Assembly: GCA_003225555.1 (NCBI GenBank) | Contig: QIAM01000006.1 | Location: 124,001-188,000, forward strand | Direction of reading: 5' to 3' | DNA length: 64,000 nt | Source: Acidobacteriota bacterium | Lineage (GTDB): Bacteria; Acidobacteriota; Terriglobia; Terriglobales; Acidobacteriaceae | Shown: positions 45,437 through 54,500 of the stretch, in pieces | Position numbering within the stretch: the stretch's first letter is position 1 | How the letters are laid out: every line of letters begins with the position of its first letter | The notes under the pieces: generated by a model | The model's input: only the letters and a program-made list of their open reading frames with translations | Databases searched by the model: none | What the model was told of the DNA's origin: nothing | Translations under genes and position numbers: made by a program

Positions 45437-45833
45437 CAGTGCTCTTTCACGGAGCAGGATTCGATTTCCAACCAGGTACGAGCAGGAAAGATTAGCAGAG
45501 TCGAGTCTTCGGCTCCTAGAAGGAGTTCTCAGATAAAAGCCATTGGAACATTCTGGCAAGCGTTTGAAGCGATTGAACCGAGTTCCCGCCCTGTCTGCAG
45601 CTGGCCCAAAACCACCGCCCTGGTGGAAATCGGCCACCAGAACTGTATTTAACTCCTTCGTTAAATGGGAGCGCGTCTGTTAAGTGGTGAGAAACACAGC
45701 AATTAGAAATCAAGCCGGCAGGAATGCAACTGGCACTCAGGCTGCAGCCGCTCGGAGCCAAGAGTGGCCCCGTACCAGGATGTTCGCACGCCAACATCCA
45801 GAAGGGGAATCCTGTCCCAAAGGAGTGTCTCCC
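45437..45833. other. Gene-free divergent interval
   Basis: A 397-base interval between the divergent MFS and IPT genes. I see no gene, no strong hairpin and no clear promoter boxes, though both promoters must lie here. Open frames reaching into it are extensions without recognisable motifs. Confidence 0.4.
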
Positions 45834-46238
45834 ATGCGTTCCTGGAGTCGTGGTCTGTCGTTTGCCTGCCTGCTAGCTTTGGCACTCTCTATCCTCGGTT
45901 GTAACAATGCCCTCAACCCGTTCTGCGGCAGTGCCAGGCCCGCGCCGCTGATCGCCTCACTCTCGCCCAACACAATGACTTTGGTTCAGCTACAGACGGG
46001 TGCCACACTCACGGTGACGGGGAGCCACTTTGTTTCCTCGACGGAAGTGCTCATCAACTCGACGCCATTCAGCGCCACGGTGGTGAGCGACCAGAAGCTG
46101 ACCATCAAAGTCTCGAGCGATGTGATCCCCAGCACCGGGCAAGTAAAGATACAAGTCATGACTCCAAGCGGTAATACCGAAGACTTGGGGTGTAGCAGTG
46201 GCGGGACGAGCAGCGCGCTCATGCTCACCGTCAATTGA
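45834..46238 (+). CDS. IPT/TIG-domain lipoprotein
   Basis: The 134-residue protein has a lipoprotein signal peptide: hydrophobic LSFACLLALALSILGC, with the lipid-modified Cys at residue 22-23. It then carries one IPT/TIG immunoglobulin-like domain (about 40-134: PLIASLSPNTMTLVQLQTGATLTVTG, VNDTPF-like INSTPFSATVVSDQKLTIKV). The ATG at 45834 has AGGAG about 8 bases upstream. It is probably anchored to the inner side of the outer membrane. The specific role is unknown. Confidence 0.78.
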   Translation: MRSWSRGLSFACLLALALSILGCNNALNPFCGSARPAPLIASLSPNTMTLVQLQTGATLTVTGSHFVSSTEVLINSTPFSATVVSDQKLTIKVSSDVIPSTGQVKIQVMTPSGNTEDLGCSSGGTSSALMLTVN

Positions 46239-46272
46239 AGGTGTGTACTTTCCGACGAGGATTATGACCAGA

Positions 46273-46303
46273 GTACAACCGCCGGCGCGAACGGCGGTTG
46301 TGC
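46273..46303. terminator. Bidirectional terminator hairpin
   Basis: ACAACCGCCG and CGGCGGTTGT form a strong 10 bp stem (with further pairing outside) around a 7-base loop, between the convergent IPT and ThiF genes. It can stop both transcripts. There is no long T-run but the stem is very stable. Confidence 0.65.
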
Positions 46304-46304
46304 T

Positions 46305-47480
46305 CTAACTTCCGACGTAGCGTGCGTATAGGCTTCGCGCCACGGCCGTGTCCGTCGTCCCTTTAATGATGGCGCGGCCGTCGGGGAAGAGCGTCATCTC
46401 GTACGGCTCGTGCCAGAATTTCAGTACGAAGTCGTTATGTCTCACGATGCCATGGGGCGCGAGGCGACGGTCCATCTCGGTAAAATCAATGGGTCTTTGC
46501 CGCTCATGGATTTGTACCGAATTCCTGCCGCAGAGCGTGATGTGTGGACGGCCTTCCCCGTCCAGATGAATGAAGTCGCGTTCGCCGCAGGCCCGGCATC
46601 CGGGACGGGGTTTGGCTGCAATTTCGGCATGTTCGTTGGTCCACACATCGAACGACAACAGCGTGCGTCGCAGTGGCGGAATGGGATGGTTGTCGGAGGC
46701 TCGCTCAGTTGGGTGCCGTCCCTGCGGGACTCGGTCGTGCTTGCTTGCTACCCCAGACTTACGTCCGGGGCTAATGAATTCCGCCTCTGTCGAGGCTGGG
46801 TCTGGGGTGGTCGTCGCCGACGGAAGGAAGTTCTCAGCCCCGCCCACCAACAGCTTTAGCGCCTCTGTCGCTGCAATCGACGCTACCAAGTTCACCGCCG
46901 AGTTCAGAATGCCTGAAGTCTCGCAGGTTTCAACCATTCCTTGAGGCGAATCCGGGAAAACGCATGCCAGACATGCCGTCTCGCCGGGAAGGACGTTCAT
47001 GGTTACGGCATAGCTGCCGACTGCCGCCGAATAAATCCAGGGAAGCGAATTCTTAACGGCGTAGTCGTTGATCAGATAACGCGTCTCGAAGTTATCCGTG
47101 CCGTCGAGAATGAGCTGCATTCCCTCAAGTAGGGCTTCAATATTGCCGGGGACGAGATCTTCCACCTTGGGCTCGACTACGATCTGGGAATTGAACGCCG
47201 CGATCTTGCGTGCCGCTGCGATGGCCTTGGGCAGGGATTCGGCGGCGTCTCTTTCGTCAAACAGCGACTGCCGCTGCAAATTGCTGGGCTCGACGTAGTC
47301 GCGGTCAATGATACATAGCGTTCCAACCCCGGAACGGGCCAGCAGCCCGGCCAGTGCCGATCCGGTCGCCCCGCATCCCACGATCGCGAGGCGAGCAGCG
47401 GCCAGCTTCCGCTGACCTTCCGCGCCGATCCCACGGAAGAGAATCTGCCGCGAGTAGCGGTCTTTCATCTCGGCTTCCAT
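46305..47480 (-). CDS. ThiF/MoeB-family adenylyltransferase with internal repeat-derived insert
   Basis: This E1-like enzyme (391 aa from this start) adenylates the C-terminus of a ubiquitin-like sulfur carrier such as MoaD or ThiS. It begins RYSRQILFRGIGAEGQRKL, has the nucleotide loop IVGCGATGSALAGLLARSG and the YVEPSNLQRQ arginine region. A possible zinc-binding Cys set is in ACLACVFPD and GCRACGERDF, and the Cys in ETCETSGIL matches the usual catalytic/loop Cys. About 50 extra residues (SATTTPDPAS... to RTLLSFDVW) interrupt the domain and correspond to an inserted repeat at 46711-46782. The ATG at 47480 is chosen; a GTG at 47531 and an ATG at 47468 are alternatives. Confidence 0.85.
   Translation of the reverse strand: MEAEMKDRYSRQILFRGIGAEGQRKLAAARLAIVGCGATGSALAGLLARSGVGTLCIIDRDYVEPSNLQRQSLFDERDAAESLPKAIAAARKIAAFNSQIVVEPKVEDLVPGNIEALLEGMQLILDGTDNFETRYLINDYAVKNSLPWIYSAAVGSYAVTMNVLPGETACLACVFPDSPQGMVETCETSGILNSAVNLVASIAATEALKLLVGGAENFLPSATTTPDPASTEAEFISPGRKSGVASKHDRVPQGRHPTERASDNHPIPPLRRTLLSFDVWTNEHAEIAAKPRPGCRACGERDFIHLDGEGRPHITLCGRNSVQIHERQRPIDFTEMDRRLAPHGIVRHNDFVLKFWHEPYEMTLFPDGRAIIKGTTDTAVARSLYARYVGS
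46711..46782. repeat. Two-hairpin repeat inside the ThiF coding frame
   Basis: GTCCCTGCGGGAC and CCCCaGAC-TTAC-GTCcGGGG form two palindromes in a row. This combination is a known kind of dispersed intergenic repeat in acidobacterial genomes (recalled, not searched). Here it lies within an open frame and is translated without a stop. Confidence 0.6.
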
Positions 47481-47696
47481 CTCGCCTTCGGTTTCTCCGT
47501 CCCCCACCTTTTCGCGTGCCAAAGAGGTCACCAGTGCGCAGCCACAAAACCTTTATTATAGGGTGCTGGATCGGCATTATGAGGTGCTGGATCGCCGCCG
47601 TTGGCAATCCACGGATGGACACAGGGACGGGCGCGTACAACAGTTGCCGTCGCGCATCCCATCGAAAATGCTAGCGCCCGGGTCCAAGGACATTTT

Positions 47697-50600
47697 TTGC
47701 TGAGACGGTACACGCCATTTCTGACGTTGACGATTTTGTGTTTGGCGCCGGCTCCCCGTGCCGGGGCGGCGGCGTGTGCTGGCTGGGGTGCTGCTGCACC
47801 AACTTCCTCTCAACAGCAACCCCGGCCCATAGCTCCGGCGCCGGCGATCTCTGGATACGACGGAAAGGTTGTCCAATCCATTCAGCTGCCCGCCGTTCCT
47901 GAGCGCGATCGCAACCATCTGTTACAGCTGCTTCCCTTAAAGGCCGGACAGCCACTGACTCGCGATCAGGTTCGCGAGAGCATTCGCATCCTGTATGCCA
48001 CTGGTCGTTTCTCCGACATCCAGGCGGAGGTCACTCCCTCGGGCGACGGAGTTGTCCTCACCTTCGTCACCTGGCTCAACTTCTTCATCGGTTCCGTCGA
48101 AGCCGAGGGCGCGCCGGGCCGCCCCAACACAAACCAGGTCATCAACGCCTCCAAGTTCGAACTGGGAGAACCTTACAGCCGCGAGAAACTCGAGCGTGCG
48201 CTGCAAAATATCCGCCAGTTGATGCAGGAAAACGGCTACCACCGCGCCCGGGTGACGGCGGAAAGTACATCCAATCCGGCCACGCAGCAGGTCGATATCA
48301 TCATTCACCTCACGCCCGGAGAACCGGCACATGTGGGCGAGGTGAAGGTCACCGGCACTTCCGGGCTGTCTTCGGGCGAGGTGCAGAGTATCGCTCACAT
48401 GGATCACGGCGACCGTGTAACTACCTCGCGAGTTAACAATTCTCTGCAGCGGCTGCGTAAGAAGTTCCAGAAGCAGAAGCGGGTGCTGGCCCAGGTTTTG
48501 ATTGCGCAGCAGCAGTACCGCCCTGAGTCGAACGCCGTCGACTACACCTTCCAGATCGATCCTGGCCCGAGAGTCGTGATTCTCGCCCGCGGCTACCGCG
48601 TGAGTCACAGGGTTCTGAAGAAGGAGGTGCCGGTCTTTGAGGAAAACGCCCTCGACGAGGACCTTCTTAACGAGGGTAAGCGGAATCTTCTGGACTATCT
48701 GCAGACCCGCGGCCACTTCGATGCGAAAATCGACATCCAAAGAGAAAATGACCCAACTACCCTGCGGGTGATCTACCAGATCGATCCCGGACCGATCCAC
48801 AAGTTTGTCCGGCTCGATATCTCGGGCAACCAGAACTTTCTGGATGTGGCAAAGCTCAAGTCCTACATGCAGATTCAGCCCGCCTCCCGCTTTCTTTCGC
48901 ATGGACGCTTCAGCGCCTCTCTTCTGAGAAACGATGTTGCCGTCCTGGAACAGCAATACCGAGCCAACGGTTTCCGGCAGGTGAAAATCCAGACCAAGGT
49001 AGACGACAACTACCAAGGGGAAGAAGCTCATCTTGCGGTCCATATCCTGATCGCCGAAGGTCCGCGGACACTCGTGGGCCAATTTCAAATCACGGGCAAC
49101 CAGCACGTCCCGACGAGTGAACTTCCCGAACCCAATACCAGGGAGGGCCAGCCTCATTCCGAGCAGAATTTGGCTAGCGATCGCGAGCGCATCCTCACCG
49201 ATTACTTTAACCGTGGATTCTCCAACGCCACCCTCGAGATCGCTACCAGCTTCCCTGCTCCCGATCGCGTGGATGTGACCTACACCATTCACGAAGGCGA
49301 GAAATTCTCGGTCGACCAGGTGCTGGTCTCAGGCCTGGACCACACTCGCGACTACGTGGTCGACAGGGAACTGCAGATCAAAAGCGGCGACCCACTGAGC
49401 CAGAAAGGCCTGCTGGATACCCAGTCCAAGCTGTACGACCTGGGTATCTTCAGCCAGGTCGATACTGCGGTACAAAACCCGGAGGGAACCGACCCGCAGA
49501 AGCATGTTCTGGTGCAAGTCCGGGAGGCCAACCGTTACACCTTTACTTACGGTATTGGATTTGAATTCCAGACCGGCCAGCCCGCCGGAGCGGCTGCCGG
49601 CGTCAGTCCTAGGGTGGGCTTCGATGTGACTCGGCTGAATTTCGCCGGTCGCAATCAAACCATTACTTTCCAGTCCCATGTTGGACGCCTACAACAGCGC
49701 GGGCTCATTAGCTACGAAGTGCCAAAGCTGTTTGACAGCGAACGCTTCAAGCTGATCTTCAGCACTTTTTACGACAACAGCCTCGACGTCGCCACATTCA
49801 CTTCGCAGCGCCTGGACGGAAAGATCGCTCTTCGAGAGCAGATCAGCAAGCCAAGTTCGATTACATATCGCTTCGAGTACCGGCGGGTGAAAGCCAGCTT
49901 TTCTAATAATGGTTTTTCACCGAATTTGGTGCCGCTGTATTCGCAGCCTGCGCGCGTGGGGGGCCCAGGGTTCACCTACATCCGCGATAAGCGCGATAAT
50001 CCGCTTGAGAGTACCCGAGGTAACTACTTCACGCTGGACGGTTTCGCCGCCTCGGGCTACTTCGGCTCGGAAGCGGATTTCGGCCGTCTCCTGGCACAGA
50101 ACTCTACCTATCAGGCCTTCGGGGGGAAGGGAAAGCCCAATCGTCAGTACGTGTTTGCCCGCTCGACCAGCATCGGGTTAGAGCAACCGGTGCGAGGGAC
50201 CAGAGTCTTGCCTCCGGGCTCGTGCCCGACGAAAACGTCTTGTGCCGGCATTCAACTCATTCCCCTGCCCGAACTTTTCTTCGCGGGCGGCGGCAACTCA
50301 CATCGGGGATTTGGGTTAAACCAGGCAGGCTCTCGCGATCCGGCTTCAGGATTCCCCGTTGGCGGCACGGCGCTGTTCGTGAACAATCTCGAACTGCGGT
50401 TCCCTCCCATGAGCCTGCCATACCTGGGCGAAGGATTCGGTTTCGCCATCTTTCATGATATGGGGAACGTCTTCACTTCCGGGCATGATGAATTGAAGGG
50501 TTTGCTGCGTTGGCATCAGCCCTCTCCGGGGCAATGTTTGGATCCCGATGGTACAAAGCACGATCAGTGTTTTAACGATTTCAATAACCGGGGATATGAT

Positions 50601-50801
50601 TACTCGTCACACGCAATCGGAGTGGGGTTGCGCTATAAGACACCCATTGGTCCATTGCGTTTCGACTTCGGGTACAATCTGAATCCAACTTCGTATTTCC
50701 AGGAACTTACCGACCCGACAACTAAGCTGCCGACGGGTAAGTTTGAAGCGCGGAGCCTGCGTCATTTCAATCTATTTTTCAGCATAGGCCAGCCATTCTG
50801 A
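47697..50801 (+). CDS. Omp85/BamA-like outer-membrane protein with seven POTRA domains
   Basis: About 1034 residues. A signal peptide (LRRYTPFLTLTILCLAPAPRAG) precedes seven POTRA-type repeats, visible as recurring units with a turn such as GDRVTTSRVN or GDPLSQKGLLD, roughly at residues 50-125, 130-210, 215-310, 315-385, 385-475, 475-565 and 565-645. The C-terminal half is a 16-strand barrel (surface antigen D15) and the chain ends in Phe, as expected for a barrel. The start is a TTG at 47697 with AAGGA about 7 bases before it. Its role is insertion of outer-membrane proteins; next to a TamB-like gene it may be the TamA-like member or a BamA paralogue. Confidence 0.93.
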   Translation: MLRRYTPFLTLTILCLAPAPRAGAAACAGWGAAAPTSSQQQPRPIAPAPAISGYDGKVVQSIQLPAVPERDRNHLLQLLPLKAGQPLTRDQVRESIRILYATGRFSDIQAEVTPSGDGVVLTFVTWLNFFIGSVEAEGAPGRPNTNQVINASKFELGEPYSREKLERALQNIRQLMQENGYHRARVTAESTSNPATQQVDIIIHLTPGEPAHVGEVKVTGTSGLSSGEVQSIAHMDHGDRVTTSRVNNSLQRLRKKFQKQKRVLAQVLIAQQQYRPESNAVDYTFQIDPGPRVVILARGYRVSHRVLKKEVPVFEENALDEDLLNEGKRNLLDYLQTRGHFDAKIDIQRENDPTTLRVIYQIDPGPIHKFVRLDISGNQNFLDVAKLKSYMQIQPASRFLSHGRFSASLLRNDVAVLEQQYRANGFRQVKIQTKVDDNYQGEEAHLAVHILIAEGPRTLVGQFQITGNQHVPTSELPEPNTREGQPHSEQNLASDRERILTDYFNRGFSNATLEIATSFPAPDRVDVTYTIHEGEKFSVDQVLVSGLDHTRDYVVDRELQIKSGDPLSQKGLLDTQSKLYDLGIFSQVDTAVQNPEGTDPQKHVLVQVREANRYTFTYGIGFEFQTGQPAGAAAGVSPRVGFDVTRLNFAGRNQTITFQSHVGRLQQRGLISYEVPKLFDSERFKLIFSTFYDNSLDVATFTSQRLDGKIALREQISKPSSITYRFEYRRVKASFSNNGFSPNLVPLYSQPARVGGPGFTYIRDKRDNPLESTRGNYFTLDGFAASGYFGSEADFGRLLAQNSTYQAFGGKGKPNRQYVFARSTSIGLEQPVRGTRVLPPGSCPTKTSCAGIQLIPLPELFFAGGGNSHRGFGLNQAGSRDPASGFPVGGTALFVNNLELRFPPMSLPYLGEGFGFAIFHDMGNVFTSGHDELKGLLRWHQPSPGQCLDPDGTKHDQCFNDFNNRGYDYSSHAIGVGLRYKTPIGPLRFDFGYNLNPTSYFQELTDPTTKLPTGKFEARSLRHFNLFFSIGQPF

Positions 50802-51514
50802 TGGAGAGAGTTCGTACGAAAAGAAAGTTCACAATTGCGGCGCTAGTTATCTTGCTGGGCGCCTTCATCCTCCCCGCCGCGAGGGCCGGCGAGGTTATCG
50901 ACCGGATCGTGGCAACCGTTAACGGTCGCATTATCCTGCAGAGCGATTGGGATGAAGCGCTTTGTTATGAGGCGCTGCTCAACGGACGTTCCCTGGCGGA
51001 CTTCACCGACGACGATCGCCGCACCGTCCTCGATCGCCTGATCGACCAGGAACTGCTCCAGGCACAGATGAAGTCCGCCCGCTTCCTGCCGGCTTCCGAG
51101 CCTGAAGCGGCAGCGCACGTTACCGAAGCCCGCAAGCTCTATCCGGAAGCAGCCACCGACCAGGGATGGCAATTCCTGCTGGCGAACTATCACTTGACAG
51201 AAAAAGATCTGCTCGCACATGTGCGGGAGCAGATCGATGTGCTGCGCCTGGTCGATGCTCACTTGCGCCCCGGAGTTCAGATCGATGCCAAGACCATTGA
51301 AGCCTATTATCGTGATAGCTTCGTTCCCCAGTTGAAGCAGTCCGGGGCCGGCGAAGTGCCGCTCGCCGACGTCTCCACGAAAATCCGCGAACTGCTTACG
51401 GAGCAGAGAGTCAGCGAACTCCTGGTTTCGTGGCTGCACACCTTGCGCTCTGAGAGTGATGTCCGCTTTCCGGCAGCGGGCGGATCTTCCGACGGAGGAG
51501 AGCAGAGGCGGTGA
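50801..51514 (+). CDS. SurA-N-like periplasmic chaperone without a PPIase domain
   Basis: This 237-residue protein has a signal peptide (FTIAALVILLGAFILPAARA), then the SurA N-terminal motif GEVIDRIVATVNGRIILQSD followed by a helical region. No parvulin PPIase domain is present, and the length leaves no room for one. It starts at the last base of the Omp85 stop codon (TGATG) and overlaps the TamB start by four bases. It may hand substrates to the Omp85/TamB machine. Confidence 0.85.
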   Translation: MERVRTKRKFTIAALVILLGAFILPAARAGEVIDRIVATVNGRIILQSDWDEALCYEALLNGRSLADFTDDDRRTVLDRLIDQELLQAQMKSARFLPASEPEAAAHVTEARKLYPEAATDQGWQFLLANYHLTEKDLLAHVREQIDVLRLVDAHLRPGVQIDAKTIEAYYRDSFVPQLKQSGAGEVPLADVSTKIRELLTEQRVSELLVSWLHTLRSESDVRFPAAGGSSDGGEQRR

Positions 51515-54500
51515 CCGAGCCCACCGGCAGGCCGCGACGCCGCAGGGGGTGGAAGTACCTGCTAATTTTGGCCGGAGCCGGCTTCCTGTTCGTTGTCGCG
51601 AGCCTCTGGTATATCACGACCGACTCGTTTCAGAATCTGGTCCGCCGCCGCGTGATCGCGGAGGTCGAGCGCATCACCGGCGGGCACGCGGAAGTTGGCA
51701 GCTTCCACACAATTCCCTTTCGCCTGCATGTCGAGGTGCGCGATATCACGGTTCGCGGACGCGAAGCCTCCACCGATGTGCCGCTCGCGCACGTCGATCA
51801 TCTGGTAGCCGAATTGAAAGTCATTTCGCTGCTGCGCACTGAGTTTGGATTTCACGATGCCGTGCTCGATCACCCGGTCGTGCACGTTGCTTTCTATCCC
51901 GACGGCACTACCAACATTCCTGGGCTGATCCGCCAGGGTTCGGGCAAGACTTCAGTCGAGCAATGGTTTGCGCTCTCCATTGATCGTTTCGACGTGCGCC
52001 ACGGCGAGTTGCTTTGGAACGATCTTAGAGTGCCACTGGACTTCGCAGTTCACGACACCACTCTGCAAATGTCCTATTCGTTCCTGCAGGGCCGTTACGA
52101 CGGCCGCCTTCTGTTGGGCAAGGTGGATACCAAGTTCGAAGACTTCCGTCCCTTCGCCTGGATGAGCACGCTCGAATTCAGCCTGGGACCGGCGTATGGC
52201 GATGTGAAGTCTTTGAAATGGAATTCTGGTCACTCTCACGGCGAGGCTAAGGGCCGGGTTACCGATTTTCGACATCCTCGCATCGACGGACAGTACGAGC
52301 TGTCGCTGGACCTGGCTGAGGCCGCCACGATTGCGCGCCGCCGAGATCTGCGCCAGGGTGTGATCGAGTTCCAGGGCAAGGGCAATTGGACGCTGGAGCA
52401 ATTCGAGACGTCCGGCGGACTGGTGCTGCGCGATCTCGGATGGCAGGACCAGCAAATCGCCTTCCGGCAAGCCAGCGCGACGTCGGATTACCAAGTCAGC
52501 GATCAGGAGATCAAGCTCTCGAAGCTGCAAGGGAAGTTGTTCGGCGGAAATTTTGTCGGCGATGCGCTGATTGACAACTGGCTCTACAGCGCGCCCCTTT
52601 CGCAAGTGGAAAAGCAATCAGGGAAAAAAGCCGGCTCTCGGGCTGCATCTGGGGAAGAAGTGGCGGTCATAACTGCAGCCAGGCCGCAAAAAAAAGGTGA
52701 GGCTGCAAAAAAGAAGAAGGCGGAGGTGCAGGCTGGAGTCGTTCATCTTCATCTGCACGACCTGTCTGCCGGAGAGATAGCTGCGGCACTGAATTCTCCT
52801 GCCCATCCCCTCGGCCGTTTTCGCCCGGTGGGGTTTGCCACGGGATCGGTCGACGCGCACTGGAAGGGCTTGCCACACAACGCTGACATCGCATTTCTTT
52901 TGGATTTAAATCCGCCGACGCGTTCGAACCGGGGCGAGTTGCCGGTCACGGCGCGCGTCCAGGGAACTTATCGCGGCTCGATCGATGAACTGGAGCTCTC
53001 TCAGATGCTACTGACGACACCGGCCTCGCGCGCCCAGGCTTTCGGAACACTCTCGGCCTCGTCCAGCCTGCGCTTTTCGGTTTCGACATCCAATCTCGAC
53101 GAATGGCGTCCGATCATCGCCGCCCTTCACGGCCCGGCCAGTCTGCCCTTCGACATCAATGGGAATGCTACCTTCACCGGCACGGTTACCGGCTCTCTCT
53201 CATCGCCTACGTTCGCGGGCAATCTTGCCGTCCAGGATTTTGACTTCACTCTTCCCGCCACTTCCCGCACGGCGGAGCAGCCGGTGCACTGGGATTCGCT
53301 CTCGGCGGGGGTGCAGTTTTCCGCGCGCGGTCTGGCCCTGCGCGATGGCCGCCTGCATCGTGGAGACACTAGCGCGGAGTTCGAAGTCAGTTCCGTGCTT
53401 CAACACGGACAGTTCACCGACGAGAGCCCGTTTACCGCCCGGGTGAACCTGCACAATGTGGACGTCGCCTCCACCGCGGTGCTTACGGGCTACGACTATC
53501 CGGTTACCGGGATGGCCGATATTCTCCTGCAAGTCAGCGGCACCCGAGCGAAACCCCAAGCCCAGGGCCAGATTCACGCCCACAACGCATCGGCTTACGG
53601 AGAATCGATTGCCCAGTTCGATGCAGACTTGAGCATCGCGAACGGCGAGACGGCGCTTACCAACATTTACCTCATCCATGCACAGTCGGTTGTGACCGGG
53701 AGCGCCGCTTACAATCCCACAGCGCGCGTCTTTCATGTCGATCTCAGTGGAAAGAACTTCGATCTTGGTCGGATTCGTCAGATCCAGTTGAATCGCCTCA
53801 GCGTCGAAGGGCGCGGAGATTTCACGGTCCAAGCCTCCGGCACCCCCGAAGCGCCGCAGATCAACGCTAAGGTCCATCTGCGTGATCTAACGCTCGATAA
53901 GGAACCGTCCGGGGCATTCGACCTGCAGGCAACCAGTCGTGGCAATGAACTGCATGTAAGCGGCCGCTCCGAGTTCGACAAGGGCACGCTCTCGCTCGAC
54001 GGCGCGGTGGGGATGAGCGCCCCTTATTCCGCAAACGTCTCGGTTCGCATGGACCACCTCGATCTCGATGCCCTATGGCGCGCCTACCTTCGTGGGCAAC
54101 TCACCGGACACTCCGCCGTCGCAGCCACGGTCAACATGCAAGGCCCACTGTTTCGTCCCCGGCAGTGGACGCTTAACGGCGATGTGAGCGATGTTCTTCT
54201 CGACGTCGAATACGCCAAGGTGCACAACCAGGATGCCGTGCGATTTACCTATGCCCAGCAATCCCTACATGTGGACTCGATGCACCTGATCGGCGAAGGA
54301 ACGGATCTCACCGCTCACGGCTCGGTAAATTTTGCCAGCCCGCGCGAAATTGATTTGGCGGCTGAGGGCCACATCGACCTCAGGCTGCTGAACAGCCTTG
54401 ATCCCGACCTGAGCGCTGCCGGCGTGATGTCGATGAACATGACGGCCGGCGGCACGATCTCCGACCCGCAGCCGCAGGGACGTCTGCAAGTCTCCAACGG

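Noticed and set aside
47937-49292. Minus-strand open frame (451 residues) opposite the Omp85 gene
   Set aside because: Overlaps clear POTRA repeats on the plus strand; no motif.
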